Source: Papio anubis (taxonomy: Eukaryota; Chordata; Mammalia; Primates; Cercopithecidae). From it: a stretch of 64,000 nucleotides of DNA. The stretch lies in assembly GCF_008728515.1 (NCBI RefSeq), contig NC_044981.1, forward strand, positions 6,748,538-6,812,537. Direction: 5' to 3'. Every line of letters starts with the position of its first letter. Position 1 is the first letter of the stretch. The translations under genes and the position numbers were made by a program. Positions 42,785 through 54,195 of the stretch are shown here, piece after piece. The notes under the pieces are model-generated. The model was given only the letters and a program-made list of their open reading frames with translations. It was not told the DNA's origin and did no database searches.

Positions 42785-42915
42785 AGGGCCCTGGGGATCT
42801 TGTTGAAAGGCAGGTCTGGAGGGGGCCTGAGACGCTGCATCTCTGTTGGCTGGCAGGTGGTGCTGGCTCTGGCGAGCCCCGCCACTCCACAGACCTTGCT
42901 TTGAGTAACGAGGAT
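42785..42915 (-). mobile_element. MER58-like hAT transposon, partial
   Basis: The order 'gccctggggatcttgttgaaaggcaggtctgg', 'ggggcctgagacgctgcatctctg' and 'agaccttgctttgagtaacgagg' resembles an antisense MER58-class element. Confidence 0.4.
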
Positions 42916-43029
42916 CTAAGCAGGAAGGGAAAGGGGCCCCGCACCCCGACAGTGAAGGAGCCTCGTGAGCGTTTGTTCGTCAGCCCCATTTTCTGCCCCG
43001 TTCTGACACATTCTCCGCATCGCCCTGAA

Positions 43030-43550
43030 GTCAGAGAAGTCTTCCCAGACGCTGCATCCGATCACATCTCGCCCCTGTCCTTTGCCCTTTGCCATCAGTG
43101 TGAAGTCCCAACTCCCAGCTTGGCATTTCAGGACTCTGGGCAGCCTGGTGCCAGCTGGCCTGTGGGGATATCACCTTCACCTCTCTCTGTTCCACTACAG
43201 GCAACTTCTCCCTCGGCTGAGCAGCCCAAGCTCTTCCACACCTTCTCTCCTTCTTCCCCTCTCCATCCTCCATCTGAGATGTCCTCCTCTCTCCCCACCA
43301 CTGAACTCTTCCTCACCCTGTGACATGCTCCCTTTCCAAGCCTTCCCGGCCAGACAGTTGCTTCCCATGGCCATCTTTAAAGACCGCGGATACAGCACAT
43401 AGGCCACTGCATTGAGATGTTTTACGATGCTTGTATGTTCCCCTGCTAAACTGTGAAACCTCAGAAGCAGACACTGTTTCGTATTTGGGCAATCCCACAT
43501 CTTCACACAGCACTGGGCACGTGACATACACAAAAACTAGAAGAAGGGAA
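43030..43550 (+). mobile_element. L2-like fragment, sense
   Basis: The sequence 'cctgtcctttgccctttgcc', 'aagtcccaactcccagcttggc', 'tgctaaactgtgaaacctcagaagcagacactg' and 'cagcactgggcacgtgacat' follows the L2 3' region. The plus frame at 42529-43323 and its minus-strand shadows cover it. Confidence 0.5.
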
Positions 43551-43639
43551 GGAATTCAGTATCACATCCATTCCCGTCTCTCTCCGCCCAGCACATCCCC
43601 TTTTCTTCCCAGATGTCTCTAAGGCCTTCCATGCATCTT

Positions 43640-43927
43640 TTTTTTTTCTGACAGAGTCTCACTCTGATGCCCAGGCTGGAATGCAGTGGCATGATCTCGA
43701 CTCACTGCAACCTCTGCCTCCTGGGTTCAAGCGATTCTCCTGACTCAGCCTCCTGAGTAGCTGGGACTACAGGCGCGCACCACGATGTCCAGCTAATTTT
43801 TGTATTTAGTAGAGACAGGGTTTCACCATGTTGGTCAGGCTGGTCTCAAACTCCTGACCTCAAGTGATCCACCCGCTTCGGCCTCCCAAAGTGCTGGGAT
43901 TACTGGCGTAAGCCACTGCACCTGGCC
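43640..43927 (-). mobile_element. AluS-type SINE, antisense
   Basis: A full antisense dimer from a T9 start to 'gccactgcacctggcc'. Confidence 0.92.
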
Positions 43928-43964
43928 AGGGTTGTATCTTTATGTGGCTTTAAAATATTCATGG

Positions 43965-44165
43965 TAAGAGCTAACTTTTCTAGCATGTTAGACCTCATTC
44001 TGAGCACTTTAGTCTTAAGACATTTAACCTTCCTAATGATTGCCACAGCTCTACCAAGTTATCATTGTCATTTGTTACTGTTGCTGTTTTCAATGTGATG
44101 AAACTGCAGCACAGAGAAGTCAAGTAACTTGACCAAAGCCACACAGCTAGCAAATGCTTGTGCAT
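43965..44165 (-). mobile_element. MIR SINE, antisense
   Basis: Near full-length order: 'taagagctaacttttctagcatgttagac', 'ttgtcatttgttact', 'gatgaaactgcagcacagagaagtcaagtaacttgaccaaagccacacagctagcaaatg'. Confidence 0.82.
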
Positions 44166-45235
44166 TCACCCAGGCAGTGTGATGTTAGAAAGCAGGATGT
44201 GTCTTTGGCAGGGCCTGATAATAAGAGAAAATGAATCACAATTCTGTCCCGTGCTCCCTGCCATGCTTCATCCTTACCCAGCTTCTGAAACAAACAACCC
44301 TCAGGCAAGCTTTTCTTTGTAGTAGATGCACCCTGGCGCTGGACTACGTCCTGGTGTGTCCTTCATGTGGTGCTCACAGCCCTCCTATGGTCCATCGGAA
44401 ATGTCAAATATGACAGCCTGTCAATCATTCAATGATGAGGGAATAGGGAGGGGAGCACAGAGCTCAAACATGTGTTTGTAAGCAAGTCAAGGGGTGTGCG
44501 AGGGAGGGTGGGTGCTGCCCTCAGGCTACGAACAGCATCCCACAACTTCCAGGCAACATGCACCGTGCCAGAGCCATACAGAGCTGGCCTGTAGATTTCA
44601 CAGTGTGAGTCTCTTGACCCCAGTTGGGTCTTGGTCCAGGTGTAGTGCCCATGTTCACTGTCACAGAGGGGTTAATGAGAGCCTCAGTGGATGCCACCAT
44701 CCCAACCAGGACCTTCCAAAAAGAACTTGAATCAGACTGGACAGCCGGTGGAGGGTGGGAGGTGGGGCCGGACTTCCCCACTTGCCATTAGATGCGCCGC
44801 TCTCCCAAGACACCCAAAGCAAGGAGGTGGATGAGCCCCACCACTAGGTTGGCTGAAGCTTTGTGAGGTCTCAGGTGCAATTCAAAGTCTACCTCTATTC
44901 AGCCCTGCTTTCCCCTACCCTTCATTGGCCTAGATTGCTTGTAAACTCCATCTCAGCATGTAGACAGCCCAACCTGCAACAGGCTGGTCTTGGAATAGGG
45001 TATCTCCTCCCAGGTTCTTGCTCACTTCTTTCTCCTTAGTGAAGCCTGCATGTTACAGTCCCTCAGCCACACGAAACTAGTTTGTGTCTGCAAAAGACCA
45101 TGCATACCTGCGGGTCCTCACTGGGGCTCATTGCGATTTTCCCTTCCCCTCCTTTTCCTGCATCATCCACCTGGTGACCTTCTCACCTTCCTGTGTGGCT
45201 CAGCTCAGTGGCCTGCCTCTGCTAGCTTTCTTTCT
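44166..45235. other. Unique block
   Basis: About 1.07 kb, mixed composition. Frames at 44231-44413, 44494-44730 (plus) and 44521-44781 (minus) show no domain. No promoter-like feature is visible. Confidence 0.5.
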
Positions 45236-45309
45236 CTTTTTTCTTTTCTTCTTTTTGAGACAGGCTCCCACTCTGTCATCCAGGCTGGAGTGCATTGGCA
45301 CAATCATTG
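45236..45309 (-). mobile_element. Alu fragment, antisense
   Basis: A TTTTC-rich tail and about 50 bp of antisense right arm ('gagacaggctcccactctgtcatccaggctgg') end abruptly at the LTR. Confidence 0.8.
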
Positions 45310-45311
45310 CC

Positions 45312-45545
45312 CTAAGGGATTAGGGCCCTTGTAAGAGAGATGCTTGCTCCTTCTACCACATGAAGAAACGATGAGAAGACAGCATTTATGAGATAGAAAT
45401 CGGACGCTCACCAGACACCACATCTGCCGGTGCCTTGACCTTGGACTTCTCAGTCTCCAGAACTGTGAGAAATAGATTTCTGTTGTTTATAAGCCTCCCC
45501 CTTTAAGGTAGCTTGGTTATAGCAGCCTGAACAGATTGAAATAGC
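45312..45545 (+). mobile_element. MST/MLT1-type LTR, 3' part
   Basis: The LTR shows 'gggattagggcccttgtaagagagatgc', 'cgatgagaagacagc', 'ctcaccagacaccacatctgccggtgccttgaccttggacttctcagtctccagaactgtgagaaatagatttctgttg' and ends 'atagcagcctgaacagatt'. The 5' half is missing. Confidence 0.8.
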
Positions 45546-45689
45546 AGAGAAAAGGCAAAAGAGAGTTTCGATAACTGGCTCCTTCCTTGAAAAGGAGATT
45601 TATAGGATATTTGCAATTAAATGTATACATTTGAAGTTCTGCGGCATTAAGTTCATAAGATACATACCTGGAAGGAGGAGGATGGCAAT
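45546..45689. other. Unique spacer
   Basis: Nothing recognised. Confidence 0.4.
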
Positions 45690-45785
45690 GTATTCAACAA
45701 ATCTTCACTAAGCACTTCAATGTGCCCGCCCTGTTCTAGGCACTGGGGATGGGGCAGGAGCTTACAGTGGTGGCCCCATCATGGT
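45690..45785 (-). mobile_element. L2 3' end, antisense
   Basis: The stretch 'gtattcaacaaatcttcactaagcacttcaatgtgcccgccctgttctaggcactggggat' is the complement of the L2 3' end. Confidence 0.8.
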
Positions 45786-46634
45786 CCAATGTAGCATTCA
45801 ATTAAACACCAGTGCAACATTCACAACTATATTTCATTCTCTACTGTTGTCTCTCATAAAAACACCAAAGAGGGAGTGTCCATTCATTATCAGAACTGAC
45901 TATTTAAATCCTTCTTCTCAGCTCCTCCATGTGCCACTCTCACACCCAGCAACTGCCCCCAAATCCCCACGCAAAATGCCCAACTCCCCACAGCCAGTTC
46001 GGCCCCTCCTGTAATGCAAAGCAAAAGGCAGCAATGACAGTGACAGAGAAATAAATAAGTCATTGCCTAAAGTTGGCTCCCAAGTCAGAAAGGGAGCTGC
46101 TAGAACCCAGGGCCCTGAAACGGGGAGCGGGGCCCCACCAGCTACCATGCTTCACATTTTTTAAAGGCAGAAATAAATCTTCAGGAGGCCACCGACTTCA
46201 TCCTACATCACGGGAGTGAGCTGCCTCTTGGGAAAGCTAACTCCAGATGGTGTTTATCAAGGAAGATGGTGAGAAGGAACAGCAGTGTTTATTGTGAGAA
46301 TGTAAAAGATCCTTCGTCATTGTTTATTGGCCATTCCTGACACATCGAATGACCAGTGTGTACTTTATTATTCTGTTTGATGGATATTAAGGAGAAAAAA
46401 ATCACTCATCAAGTGCTGAAGAACTGCCTTCTGCCTACGGCACTCTATGAAGATGTAAATTTGATAATAAATTCTGCCAGACATTTTCAGCCCTTACAAA
46501 CAAGTGAGCTGGACAGCCTTCCTTCACCACCAGATCCAGGTCTTGAAGAAACAGAAGGGCAATTGCTCAAACCCCTACCGACCTCAGGAAGTATTTGTTT
46601 TGTTTCTGCTTTTTGGCTACCTCGCCACCTGTGC
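45786..46634. other. Unique block
   Basis: About 850 bp with no named repeat. Frames at 45781-46014 and 46356-46637 have no domain. Confidence 0.5.
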
Positions 46635-46815
46635 TAATAAGAATAGCTATCATGTATTGAAAGAGTACTATGTGCCAGGCGTGGTGTCAGCCCTTTTCCA
46701 TGGATGGTTCTCGGTCAACATGCTCAGATCCACTGCATTCAAAGACGAGGAAGTCAAGGTTCAGCAGGTTCCGTGGCTTGCCCAGGGTCCCGCAGCTGAT
46801 ACCAGAAGGAACCAT
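46635..46815 (-). mobile_element. MIR SINE, antisense
   Basis: The block reads 'atagctatcatgtattgaaagagtactatgtgccaggcgtggtgtcagccc', 'gacgaggaagtcaaggttcagcaggttccgtggcttgcccagggtcccgcagctg'. Confidence 0.75.
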
Positions 46816-47000
46816 TTCACTGACACAGGAGTCAGTGCCCCAGCTGCCTGGGGTGCCCAGTCACCCTGCACCTCAGGAGAGGAAGAGGGGCAACCCTGCT
46901 TTCTGTGCAGATGAGTTCATTTACAGCTCACAGTAAGGCGGTGCACCTGCAGCAAACTCCACCAGGTGAGCCCAACAGCTGATCGCTTTCATGGGGAAAA
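46816..47000. other. Unique spacer
   Basis: Nothing recognised. Confidence 0.4.
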
Positions 47001-47013
47001 AACATCATTTTTA

Positions 47014-47318
47014 TTTTATTTTGTTTTATTTTTTAAAAATTATAAATAACTAAATAGAGACGGGGTCTCCGTATGTTGCCCAGGCTGGTCTTAAACTCCT
47101 GGGTTCAAGCAATCCTCCCACCCCAGACTCCCAAGTAGCTGGGACCACAGACACGCACCACCACGTTTGGCTAGTGTTTTTAAATTATTTTTCTTGTAGA
47201 GACGCAGGTCTTGTTCTCTTGCCCAGGATGGCCTCAAACTCCTGGTATCAAGCAATCCTCCCACCTCAGCCTCCCAAAGTGCTGGGATTACAGGTGTGAG
47301 TCGCTGCACCCAGCCAAG
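47014..47318 (-). mobile_element. AluJ-type SINE, antisense
   Basis: A diverged antisense dimer with AluJ-like arms. A perfect 13-bp target-site duplication aacatcattttta lies at 47001-47013 and 47319-47331, surprisingly intact for so diverged an Alu. Confidence 0.9.
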
Positions 47319-47331
47319 AACATCATTTTTA

Positions 47332-47903
47332 CTAGTTAACATACCACAGGAGAAAAACTGAGCTGGTCTGGAAGCTTTTCAGACAGTCACCATCTGAACA
47401 AGATGCAAAATCCCAAGTTCTGCTGTTTCTAGATTATTCTTTGGCACATGGAACCTCTGAATCTCTCATGGGAAAATTTGATCCCTCTGCATTTTGCTAC
47501 CCCTGAAACTGACTCAGTCCCATTTTAAATGTTCACTCCCAAACCCCAACCCCTGCAACTTTCTGAATAAGTTAATTTTAACAGGGGGAATTTTGCTTTT
47601 CTTGTTAAACACATACGTAAAAGATGAGCTGTCTAATTGGTGACAGGTTATTCCAATATTATTGTAACAAAAACCATACATCTCAGCTATTGTGATTTTT
47701 CTAAAATTATAGTTTGTTTCTAATGCTTCACTATAAATCTTTCAAGGGTTTGAGACACAGTGCTGCCTGCAGACGGTTGAGGATGGAATATACAGACAAT
47801 TAGACCTTACCCCTTACAGTTCAGGGTTCACTTTGGAAATAAAAAGCCTTTTTAAAACATTAGTATTGAAACAAGTTTGGGGGGTAGGTACTTTCCTTTT
47901 GCG
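47332..47903. other. Unique block
   Basis: About 570 bp, AT-rich, nothing recognised. Confidence 0.5.
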
Positions 47904-48083
47904 TTTATTTATTTATTTACTTATTTATTTACTTGAGACAGGGATTCTCTCTGTCGCCCAGGCTGGGGTGCAGTGGCACAATCTCTGCTCACTGAAACCT
48001 CCATCTCCTGGGCTCAAGAGATCCTCACGCCTGAGCCTCCCGAGTAGCTGGGACTACAGGCCTGCACCATCACATCCCACTAA
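47904..48083 (-). mobile_element. Alu monomer, antisense, with (TTTA)n tail
   Basis: A (TTTA)n run with C changes (47904-47933) leads into one antisense Alu arm ending 'ctgcaccatcacatcccac'. The second arm is absent. Confidence 0.8.
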
Positions 48084-48424
48084 ACTCTTATTTATTGTTA
48101 AACAGAATTGTAACAGTAGTTTCATGGAGACATTTAAAAACTCATTTAGAATTACACCAATCTGAAGAATAAGTTCTTGTTATTTTCCCTTCCAGACGCA
48201 CACATAATTTCCCACCTCTGCAATTCTATCCTGTATGCTTTCAACACTGCTGAATAAAAAGATCATTTGTTTTTGTGCATATTATTAGTAAGGGCTTGTT
48301 TCTCCTCCAGCTAGCAACACCTAGTAGCTGGGTATCTATGCACCATATTGAGTGCATAATAAATATGCACCTCAATTCATTTCTCAATATGAATCAAATG
48401 ATGAGTATTTACCTATGCTTTTAA
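48084..48424. other. Unique block
   Basis: About 340 bp, AT-rich, nothing recognised. Confidence 0.45.
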
Positions 48425-49025
48425 CTTTGTCACAATGCTTTCACATCCATTATTTCATTTCATTCTTATAGTTACTCAGTGAGGTTGTATCGTTTTCATA
48501 AGTGCAGAAAGTAAGATAGCAGGTTGTACTGTGGCCAACAGGCACAGCTTTTCTCTAAAGGATCAGATAGATAGTGAATTCTGCCGGCCATACGGTCTCT
48601 ATGGCAACTACACAGCTCTGCCATTGCCCTGGGAAAGCAGCCCCAGACCATATGCAAATGAGTGAGTAGATCAGTGTTCTAATAAAACTTTATTTATAGA
48701 TCCTGATATTTGAAGTCGTATCATTTGGATGTATCATGAAATCTATTCTCCCTTGATTCTTTTAGACATGGAAAAAAGTGTAAAAACCACTCTTAGCTTG
48801 TGAACAGTACATAAATAGGCAGCGGCCAGATTGTCCTGCCTGCGGGCCATAGTTTGCCAAGCCCTGGCCTCCTGAATTGGGATGCACCATGAAAGAGTTC
48901 TAATGGGATTGTTTCTGCTTTCGTGGGTGAGAAATCCCAGCCTCCGGAGGACAGGTAGCTTGCTGTGGCTGGGTAGAACTAGAACTCAGATATTCTGACT
49001 CTTAGTTCAGTGCACTTTCCACACG
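48425..49025 (-). mobile_element. MIR-like SINE, antisense, split by a hAT element
   Basis: The left part (48425-48530) has 'cattatttcatttcattcttatagttactcagtgaggttg' and 'gtgcagaaagtaagatagc'. The right part (48945-49025) has 'ctgtggctgggtagaactagaactcagatattctgactcttagttcagtgcac'. A hAT-Charlie copy and about 80 bp of other sequence lie between. Confidence 0.55.
48539..48867 (-). mobile_element. hAT-Charlie-type DNA transposon
   Basis: The element runs from 'caggcacagcttttctctaaagg' through 'gccggccatacggtctctatggcaac', 'ctaataaaactttatttata' and 'ggcagcggccagattgtcctgcctgcgggcc' to a 'tagtttgccaagccctg' terminus. It is near full length, non-coding, and the same family as the split copy at 16.3-17.2 kb. 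Confidence 0.7.
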
Positions 49026-49629
49026 AAGGCACTGCTTAAAATGAAAGCAAATAAAAAGCCAGTTAAAGAGAAAACTGCAAAAACTGCTCAGCATTTCACC
49101 CAAAGACGGGAACACCCCGTACTGGCTGCTCGGCCGTTGCTACTTTTGCAGACAGCTTTTGGCGCGCTTTCAGAGGGCTTGAGAAATGATCACTGGTTAG
49201 GCAGAAATCGTTCCAAGAAACAGACAGTGACTTTTGCTCTGCTACTTCCTTGCACTACTACAAGTTAACTCCTCTTTTGCCTGAGTTATGAAATCCATAA
49301 AATATGGAAATTGATACTATCATTTTACCGTTTAGGATAGTTTCACTCTTTATACCAGCTCTAGCAGTCCAAAAATAGAATTCGACTTTTTTTTTCCAGG
49401 TAAGGGGCTAGCTAGCAAAGTGTCTGGTTGCGTAACAACCATGACAAAGCAGCTGAACTGTCTCCATCCCCTCTGTTTGCTGGAGCTCCGAGTTCCCCTA
49501 GCCTTTCTCATTGTTCTCTACTGTTCCGGTAGGAACAAAACCTCACTAGCTAGAGGTGACAAGGCAGAGGAAGGTGAGTCCACCCCTCCCAAAAATCAGA
49601 CATTCTGACAGCTGGAGTAGAGACCACGG

Positions 49630-49630
<1 letters not shown>
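49026..49630. other. Unique block
   Basis: About 600 bp. A small cluster of CpGs lies at 49105-49165 but without island density. No exon is recognised. Confidence 0.5.

Positions 49631-49660
<30 letters not shown>
49631..49660. repeat. (TG)15 microsatellite
   Basis: Fifteen uninterrupted TG units. Confidence 0.97.
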
Positions 49661-49664
<4 letters not shown>

Positions 49665-50764
49665 GTTGCCACACTTCCACGTGCCTGTGTGCATGTAGAG
49701 AAAATGGAGACAGGGTTAAACTTTTGGGAGGAGGGAGGGCAGAACGAGGCAGGCAGCGCTGGGTATAACAGAGTAGGAGGCTACCTAACCATAAGTTTCA
49801 CCTTGCCACGTGGGCAGAGAAAAGAACACTCTGGAAGTTCTTTCCTATTCCCTGTACTGTTGCTTCCATTAGCCTCTTCCTTGATTCTTTCTCAGCGGCG
49901 TCCCTGCCTCTGCTGCCTGGCTGCCCTGAGTCATCAATCCAGACGAAAGGCCCTGGGGGCCCAGACACTTCTCAGGCCTCCCCAGGCCCCCGCTTTGTGC
50001 ACTGTGCCTTGGTTCCACCTCCCCTGCAGAGCACCCCACCTGCGTGCTAGTCCGGTGTGGGCCAATGTGTGAGCGTCTGCAGCCTCCCCTCCTGGTCTGA
50101 GAGCCCCTGAGACCAGGGACTGCGTTCACTGGACCCATCACTGGGTGCCAGCCCCTAACAAAATACGGGGAATGCAGCAACAGAAACTGCGAAGAGCAAA
50201 TGAGCCTGGTTCCAAAAACGAAAAACCGAAAAATAGAAACCCACACTTTCTAATGAAGACTCTGTGTTGGTCACATAGGTCCTGCTGCCCTGGTGGGAAG
50301 CTGGACGGAGCTGGGGTCCACTGTGATCTCCAGCAGGGCAGAAACAGCAAGGTCCTTAGGACTCAGGTAACAAACAAGCCCTGACCTTGTGGGGGCGACA
50401 AGGAGCACCAGGGTTAGTCACCCATTTGCCCACGTTCCACCTGGTGGATGTGCTCAGTTGGCAAGGACCTTTGGCTCTCCTAGGATCTGAAGACTTCTGT
50501 GAGGTGAGTCAGTAGGGAACGTGGCCTTGTCAACAGAGTGCATTGGCATTACCTGAGATGAGACCTGGGGGCACTGGCCACAGAAGTGAAATAAGTAGCA
50601 AACTACACAGTCTACAGTCATGTCCACAAGACGCCCTTTTCCCTGCAGGTTCTCCATCCCTAAAATTAACAACGTTACCATCTTTCCCCCACTTCACCCC
50701 TCAACTTGGAGTATTGTCTAGCAAATACTGCATTGCTGCTTTATTCAGTCGCTTTCTTACATTA
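49661..50764. other. Unique block
   Basis: About 1.1 kb. A short L2-like end may lie at 50088-50160 ('gtctgagagcccctgagaccagggactgcg'). Frames of up to 146 residues (49632-50072 plus, 49869-50246 minus) overlap on both strands and have no domain. Confidence 0.5.
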
Positions 50765-51440
50765 CTACTTTCAACATTTATTAAGCATCTACTACGTGAC
50801 AGTCACTGGACTGAGTTCTATGGAGAAAAGACAGGAAAAGCAGATTGGCTGCCCCAGAAGCTTGTAGTCAGTCGGGGGAAATGGAGGAGTTAAATTATCC
50901 ATTTGTAATCAACATAATTTTATCAAGCACCTATTAAATGCCAAACACAGTGAGAAAGTAGGTTAAATGAAATAATTAAACCCATAATCCAGTGAAACTG
51001 ATAAATAAATATGCAAATAGCTATAATACATTATAAGTGACGCAGTGTGGTTGGAATAAACGGGTATTAGGGACAAAAACTTTGATTTGCCTGCAGGTTG
51101 GGGAAGCCTCCACCTTATGAGTTTTTAATCAAGCCTTGGAGAATGAGGGGGAAGCAGTGGGGGGTGGGGGGAGAAGCAGAGGGAGAATTTGGAAGGAGGG
51201 ACCTTATGGACCAAGTGTATAGATTGGGTAAGAACCCAGGCCTAAAATACTATTATTTAGAGAAGGCCAAGTACACATGAGCTTGGGGAAGCTGGCAGAA
51301 AAGACGGAAAAGGGGTGCCAGGCTAAAAATAAAATTGGTAATGTACCCCACAAGCAATGGAGAGCCAAGGAAGGCTCTCAAGCCAAGGAATGCAACCACC
51401 ATGCTCAGGTTGAAGGACAACCATTGACTGAAAGAACTAA
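50765..51440 (-). mobile_element. L2 copies, antisense
   Basis: Two L2 3'-end-like stretches ('catttattaagcatctactacgtgacagtcactgg' and 'tatcaagcacctattaaatgcc') are followed by a distal L2 body in antisense, including 'ggaccttatggacc' and 'aatggagagccaaggaaggctctcaagcc'. Confidence 0.6.
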
Positions 51441-52084
51441 AGGACAGTGTGAGTGAAAAACCAGTTAAAATTCTAAAGCAAATATTTTGACTCCCATTCA
51501 AGTGCTCTTTCCATCACACAAGTCAACCAGGACAAGTCTCAAAAAGAAGCCACCAATCTTTGACCACTGGAAAGCAGCTGAGACCTTCAAAAGGAAGAGA
51601 TGGGAGGCGAAGCTGTGAGCACAGAAAGGTGGGAAGTGACATGTATTCCCAGATGGTGGCCTCTTCCAGGGCAAGGACCATGTCTTACCAATCCGTGCAT
51701 GGAAGCGTCTTGCAAAGGCAGGTGTGAGCTCCCAGGGGAGGATTCTCTCAGAGAATGAGCAAATGCAGGCTGAGCAGGAGCGTGTGTGTGGGTGTGGAGA
51801 GAGGTATCCTCCACTGCGCTGGTCTTTCATGTGGGGTAGCCGAGATCTCCTCCTCACCGCCATCTGCATCATAAGCCTTTGCAACTTTCAAAGCACCATC
51901 CCACGTTTTCTCACATGTAACTGGCTGGTGGAGCAGATGTTGATGGGGAAGTCCTGCTGAAATGACTAATCACTGTCGAGTGCACTGGAAAGGGAACCCA
52001 GGCTGGACGCCAAATAAGGCAAAATGACATCACAGCAGCTCAAGAAGGAAAAAGGACCATTCATGGCTGACAGGTGTGTGACAT
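51441..52084. other. Unique block
   Basis: About 640 bp with no named repeat. Frames on both strands (51498-51884 minus, 51724-51960 plus) overlap and show no domain. Confidence 0.5.
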
Positions 52085-52630
52085 TTGCAACTCAGAGTTT
52101 TATTAACAGCCACGGGGCCCCAAAGCATTCCTACTTGTCCATCAAATAAAAATTTAACAACAATTGGATTCCACAAGTCTTACCAAATACACACACAGAC
52201 TGTAGTAATTAAGATCATCAGGATTTATATTTTACATTTAGTCCTGGGTCTGAATTGAAAAAGATTTTCAGATCACTTTCATGTGCACTGTAGGCTCAAC
52301 TATTTTTTGAAACTGCTTTACAATAACACAAGTTGTGAGTGTTAACATAATAAATGCAATAATGTCTAATACATTGTTGCTAGGCATTTATAAAAAAAAA
52401 AGCCAAGCGCTATAAAAGTATGTGGTCAAAAGATTACAATGTAACTGAAGCCACATAATATGTTATAATGAGCATAAATTATGCATTTAATTTTAAAGGT
52501 TAGCTATATGTTTAGTAGAGTGCTTTAAAAGCAAAATAATCTGATGACATAAACTTAAGTCACGCAAAAGCAAGTTGGTAAATATCGTAAAATATGATGG
52601 AGAATAATTTGGTCTTAGCTCTGGACACCC
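52085..52630. other. AT-rich, repeat-free block
   Basis: About 545 bp of AT-rich sequence without transposon signature. The minus strand has AATAAA-type signals near the left edge (complement of 'gttttattaac' at 52099-52109), so a minus-strand 3' UTR is possible but unproven. Confidence 0.4.
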
Positions 52631-52907
52631 TAGTACTTTAATTGATAATTTGTCTTTTGGTTCTTTGGTTTGGATGTTTTGGCATAAACGAAAAAAAACA
52701 AATCAGAAACTGGTTTATCCCAAAGTAGCTGGGGGTGTAGATCTTGACTGTAATAGGCCACAAGGGTCCAGTTACACCCAAGCCCCCCAAAGAATTCCAA
52801 ACCTTATTCAGACTGGGCATGCTCTAAGCTCCCTAGTAAGGGTCACTCTGACACAAAACCTGGGATTCCTCTTGTGCCAGAATCCCTGAGCTTACCTCAG
52901 AGAAAGC

Positions 52908-52910
<3 letters not shown>
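52631..52910. other. Unique spacer
   Basis: Nothing recognised. The two opposite short frames here have no domain. Confidence 0.45.
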
Positions 52911-52911
<1 letters not shown>

Positions 52912-52960
<49 letters not shown>

Positions 52961-52992
52961 CCACGCGTGCGCGCATGCCCATACACACACAT
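52912..52992. repeat. (GT)n-(GC)n tract with Z-DNA character
   Basis: Fifty bases alternate purine and pyrimidine without a break (52912-52961), ending in GCGCGCGCGC. Further alternating runs follow at 52962-52978 and 52980-52992, with only two phase breaks. Confidence 0.95.
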
Positions 52993-53989
52993 TTCTCTTT
53001 AACTCCGCTTTCTTAGTCAATTGCAATATCCCACCAAGGCCATGTTAACTCCTCCCTGTCTCCAATGTGGCTCTGTTTTACTTCCACCCAGTTCTTCTGT
53101 GACGTGGTTTACCTGCCTCCTTTACGGGAGACAGGACATTTCAACTGGTACTAACCCTATCAACCATCCCTCCTCACCGGTCCACCTCCCTGTCACCTCC
53201 TTCCAGCAGCATCTCCTCACCCTGCTTCATGCACGGGGGCCACCTCTGCCAGATTTCCATTATGCCGACCCCTCCACTCCCGCCTCTTTCTTTAGCCTCC
53301 TGCCTCTCCTTGGAAAACACATCTCCTTCCTCCTGCCTTATCTCCCCGATCCCCACCATTCAGTGGTGATGATGGGTATGGCCGTCCTTCCCTTTCAATT
53401 CCAGTCCTACTTCTCTGCCAGTAAGTGGCGTCTCCCTATGTCATCCATGTAAATGACACTTAACAGAGTGTTTCTGCATCATACCCAGCTTGGCCACTGC
53501 CAGCGCTCACCCAAGCCTAACTCAGCACCTGCTCCTCCAGCAAATCACAACCTTTCCAAGGTCCACCTCTCCCCAGGGGCAGTCTTGTCCCCTAGTAACC
53601 TCAAATTTCTGATCTCTGTTCTCACAAGGTCTTTCAGTTACTCAACCTCTTTATACAACTGGCAGCCCTTCAACCCTCTCCTGGCTATACCGCCAACTCA
53701 TTCTCTCTGTAACTTACAGCCAGTGCTACCGCTGACCTGATCAGAGCTCTGTGTTCCTCCTACCAATGCCAGTATTTAGCCATGACAGCCAGGTCCCACT
53801 CTCCCATTGGTTATGAACTCCTGCCTTAAGAACTCCTAATAGAGTCTGCTGTGTTGGGAGTACTGGGTACCTGAGTTGTATGGTGATACTGAGTTGGGGC
53901 TCTCCTGGGCACCACGGCCTCCCCAAGTCCACATGCAGGCCCCTGTGATGGGAGAGAGCCTTGCAAAGACCCACTCTGCAAAGAAAGGG
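52993..53989. other. Pyrimidine-rich unique block
   Basis: About 1 kb with C/T bias on the plus strand. The 143-residue plus frame at 53021-53452 and the 95-residue frame at 53453-53740 have no recognised domain and look like products of low-complexity CCT-rich sequence. Confidence 0.45.
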
Positions 53990-54195
53990 AATAAGGCAGA
54001 CATGCCCTAGAGATGACAGAGCCCAGGCCACAGCGTAAGGAGCTGCCAGACAGCTTTCAGGTTCCCATGATGTCAGCCTCCACTTCCTTCTGTTGGGCTC
54101 CCTGTGAGTCCGCTGACACCCTAAAACAAATCCCACTTTACTTAAGCTAAGTAGGTTTTTGTTTCTTGCCACCAAGCCATCCTTGACTGAGATAC
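53990..54195 (+). mobile_element. LTR-like 3' end, family uncertain
   Basis: The order 'ctaaaacaaatcccactttactt', 'aagctaagtaggtttttgtttcttgccaccaag' and 'ccttgactgagatacc' resembles the 3' end of an old ERVL-class LTR. Confidence 0.35.

Noticed and set aside
42529..43323. 264-residue plus-strand open frame
   Set aside because: It crosses MER58-like and L2-like DNA, has strong competing frames on the other strand and shows no family motif.
53021..53740. Two consecutive plus-strand frames (143 and 95 residues) in CCT-rich DNA
   Set aside because: Biased composition explains the openness; no domain, no splice sites and no start context stand out.
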